The notes under the pieces are model-generated. The model was not told the DNA's origin and did not search any database. It worked only from the letters and a program-made list of their open reading frames with translations. 7,786 nucleotides of DNA, taken from assembly GCA_003252195.1 (NCBI GenBank), contig QKFK01000266.1:1-7786 (forward strand). The letters are read 5' to 3'. Within the stretch, counting starts at the first letter, position 1, and the number at the start of each line of letters is the position of its first letter. Position numbers and translations under genes: made by a program. Below are positions 6,258-7,786 of the stretch, piece after piece. This stretch comes from Rhodospirillales bacterium (GTDB lineage: Bacteria > Pseudomonadota > Alphaproteobacteria > QKFK01 > SZUA-500).

Positions 6258-6290
6258 GTTATCAAACCCATAAATCAAGCGAGTGCAAAA

Positions 6291-7679
6291 TTGAAAAAAG
6301 TAATTGTAGCTATATTAATAGGCATAAGCCAGTTTTTTTGCCACACATCTTTAGCTCGTGACAACAATATAACATTAATCCGTGATGCAGAAACAGAAAA
6401 TTTACTATACACAATTGCAAAACCTATGTTTATTACAGCAGGGCTTAATCCAGATAATGTTAAAATTCATATAGTCCAAGACACTGACCTAAACGCTTTT
6501 GTTGCAACTGGGCAAAATATGTTTATAAACACTGGCACAATATCAAAAGCCACAAATGTTAATGAGTTAATTGGGGTTATAGCCCATGAAACTGGGCATA
6601 TTTATGGCGGACATATAGCCAGAGGCTCAGAAGCATTAAGCAAAGCTCAAACTGGCTCACTAGCCGCTGTTGTTTTAGGTGGAGTTGCAGGAATTGCAAC
6701 AGGACGCGGAGATGTAGCCGCAGCATTAATGATGGGCGGGCAATCATCAAACATGGGCTCATATATGAGTTACCGCCAAAGTGAAGAAAGAGCAGCCGAT
6801 CAATTTGCCATAAAAGCGCTAAACGAAAATAAAATTAGTATTGATGGGCTAACAAATTTTATGTCTCGCATAAAAAACAATGAACTATTGATATCTAACT
6901 CAAATGATTCTTATTACCGCACCCACCCCCTAACTAGCGAACGCATCTCATTTTTGCGCAATGCATCATCATCACAAAAAGAATCCTCTCCTATCGACGG
7001 CAATTTAACAAGGCAATTTGAGCTAGTAAAAGCAAAGCTCACAGGATACACTGAAGGATATAATGAAACACTCGCTCAATACCCACTATCAGATCAAAGT
7101 GAAAAAGCCTTATATGCCAGAAGCATCGCTTATTACAGAACTGGAGACTTCAAAAAATCTTTAAAAGAAATAAGCAAACTAATTAACAAATTAGATAATT
7201 ATCCTTATTTTTATGAATTAAAAGGACAAGTAGCTTTTGAAAGCGGGGATATTGTAATAGCTAAAGAATCATATAAAATGGCTTATGATGCCCTACCAGA
7301 AAACCCACTAATATCAGGTGATTATGCCAAAACACTTGCCATAAGCAATAACAAAGAAGAACTAGAAAAAGCATCTAAAATATTAGCAGAATCATTAGAA
7401 AAAGAACCAGAACTAGCGGATAATTGGAAGAAGCTTGCTCAAATTTATTCAAGCCTAAACCAAGAACCTTTGGCATATTATTGTAGCAGTGAGTACTTAC
7501 TCCTAACTGGGGATAAAAAGAATGCAAAAACATATGCATTAAAGGCAAAAAAATCTGCAGGTAGCTTTGATAAAATACGCTTAATGCGAATTGAAGATAT
7601 AATCAACTTTGCAGATGACGACGATAAAAACAAAGCAAATAAAAAAAACAAAACCAATAAACAAGAAAGATTGAAGTAA
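6291..7679 (+). CDS. BepA-like M48 metalloprotease with C-terminal TPR region
   Basis: The 462-residue product is a periplasmic zinc protease/chaperone like E. coli BepA (YfgC, 487 residues), which helps assemble outer-membrane proteins such as LptD and degrades stalled ones. A signal peptide ends at SLA (20-22). HETGH at 99-103 supplies two zinc-binding His and the catalytic Glu; E166 with D170 (ExxxD) supplies the third ligand. H212 in YRTHPLTSERI matches BepA H246, the loop residue that can cap the zinc; the spacings 99-166 and 99-212 are close to 136-201 and 136-246 in BepA. Gly/Ala-rich residues 122-160 match the active-site plug region. Residues about 240-430 form helix pairs of TPR type (ALYARSIAYYRTGDFKKSL at 273-291). 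The protein ends in a charged Lys/Asn/Asp tail (441-462). The start is TTG at 6291; no in-frame ATG or GTG lies nearby, and the signal peptide begins exactly there. The ribosome binding site is weak (GCGAG). Confidence 0.9.
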   Translation: MKKVIVAILIGISQFFCHTSLARDNNITLIRDAETENLLYTIAKPMFITAGLNPDNVKIHIVQDTDLNAFVATGQNMFINTGTISKATNVNELIGVIAHETGHIYGGHIARGSEALSKAQTGSLAAVVLGGVAGIATGRGDVAAALMMGGQSSNMGSYMSYRQSEERAADQFAIKALNENKISIDGLTNFMSRIKNNELLISNSNDSYYRTHPLTSERISFLRNASSSQKESSPIDGNLTRQFELVKAKLTGYTEGYNETLAQYPLSDQSEKALYARSIAYYRTGDFKKSLKEISKLINKLDNYPYFYELKGQVAFESGDIVIAKESYKMAYDALPENPLISGDYAKTLAISNNKEELEKASKILAESLEKEPELADNWKKLAQIYSSLNQEPLAYYCSSEYLLLTGDKKNAKTYALKAKKSAGSFDKIRLMRIEDIINFADDDDKNKANKKNKTNKQERLK

Positions 7680-7690
7680 TAACAGGCTCA

Positions 7691-7718
7691 TTGATTTATC
7701 TTGTATTTGAATTATATT
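7691..7718 (+). promoter_or_regulatory. Candidate promoter for the gene at the right edge
   Basis: TTGATT at 7691-7696 is followed after 16 bases by TATATT at 7713-7718, with a predicted start near 7725 and a leader of about 42 bases. The -10 overlaps a short inverted repeat (GAATTA-TATT-TAATTC, 7709-7724). A long gap after the M48 gene and no clear terminator leave read-through also possible. Confidence 0.3.
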
Positions 7719-7755
7719 TAATTCACAATATCAATCGGCTGTAAATTAGTATCTT

Positions 7756-7761
7756 AAGGGG
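7756..7761 (+). promoter_or_regulatory. Ribosome binding site of the right-edge gene
   Basis: AAGGGG ends five bases before the ATG at 7767. An ATG at 7762 is followed at once by TAA, so 7767 is the real start. Confidence 0.65.
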
Positions 7762-7766
7762 ATGTA

Positions 7767-7786
7767 ATGAAAAAATTAAAATACAC
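7767..7786 (+). CDS. 5' end of a gene cut by the window edge
   Basis: Only MKKLKYT-type codons are visible: six full codons and part of a seventh. The Lys-rich start is the kind seen before a signal peptide, but the product cannot be identified from this. It lies 87 bases after the M48 protease gene on the same strand. Confidence 0.6.

Noticed and set aside
6258..6278. TTG at 6278 as the start of the transferase-like lipoprotein
   Set aside because: It has no ribosome binding site and puts seven uncharged or acidic residues before the Lys-rich signal peptide start; the ATG at 6257 is preferred.
7709..7724. GAATTA-TATT-TAATTC inverted repeat as terminator of the M48 gene
   Set aside because: All-AT stem apart from one G-C pair, and no T tract follows. 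It also overlaps a possible promoter for the next gene.

Overview
The window is AT-rich (roughly one third GC by eye) and gene-dense, with normal bacterial genes, good Shine-Dalgarno sequences and ordinary stop codons. The protein types suggest an alphaproteobacterium, possibly a host- or gut-associated one living with little oxygen. They are a universal stress protein with a GKNGPGPL loop, a HemN ending in HSRAV, a gamma-glutamyltransferase-like lipoprotein and a BepA-type M48 protease with a TPR tail. The taxon is an inference from remembered family traits; there is no rRNA or other marker to settle it.

Positions 142-3137 (+) hold a compact four-gene cluster: universal stress protein, flavodoxin-fold NAD(P)H:quinone oxidoreductase, oxygen-independent coproporphyrinogen III dehydrogenase (hemN) and a membrane-anchored YHS-like protein. 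The gaps are 65, 3 and 12 bases. The cluster ends in a strong hairpin with A and T tracts at 3261-3297 that can serve both strands. The theme is redox and heme metabolism under stress or low oxygen.

Positions 3307-4827 (-) encode a 506-residue exported cysteine-rich protein of unrecognised function. It has a duplicated Cys module of about 39 residues and a C-terminal half that looks like a beta-helix. Just upstream is a perfect 16-bp palindrome, TGTGATATATATCACA, which is an exact CRP-type operator. It is centred about 42 bases upstream of the predicted transcription start, the position expected of a class II activator site. This gene and its promoter are the most interesting part of the window.

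Positions 5139-6257 (-) encode a shortened gamma-glutamyltransferase-like lipoprotein that has lost the catalytic threonine motif, so it is probably a pseudoenzyme. Back to back with it, only 33 bases away, positions 6291-7679 (+) encode a BepA-like periplasmic zinc metalloprotease/chaperone that starts at TTG. The right edge (7767 onward) holds the first codons of another gene with a good ribosome binding site. The left edge may hold the first codons of a divergent gene.

No tRNA, rRNA, CRISPR array, insertion sequence or phage gene was seen.
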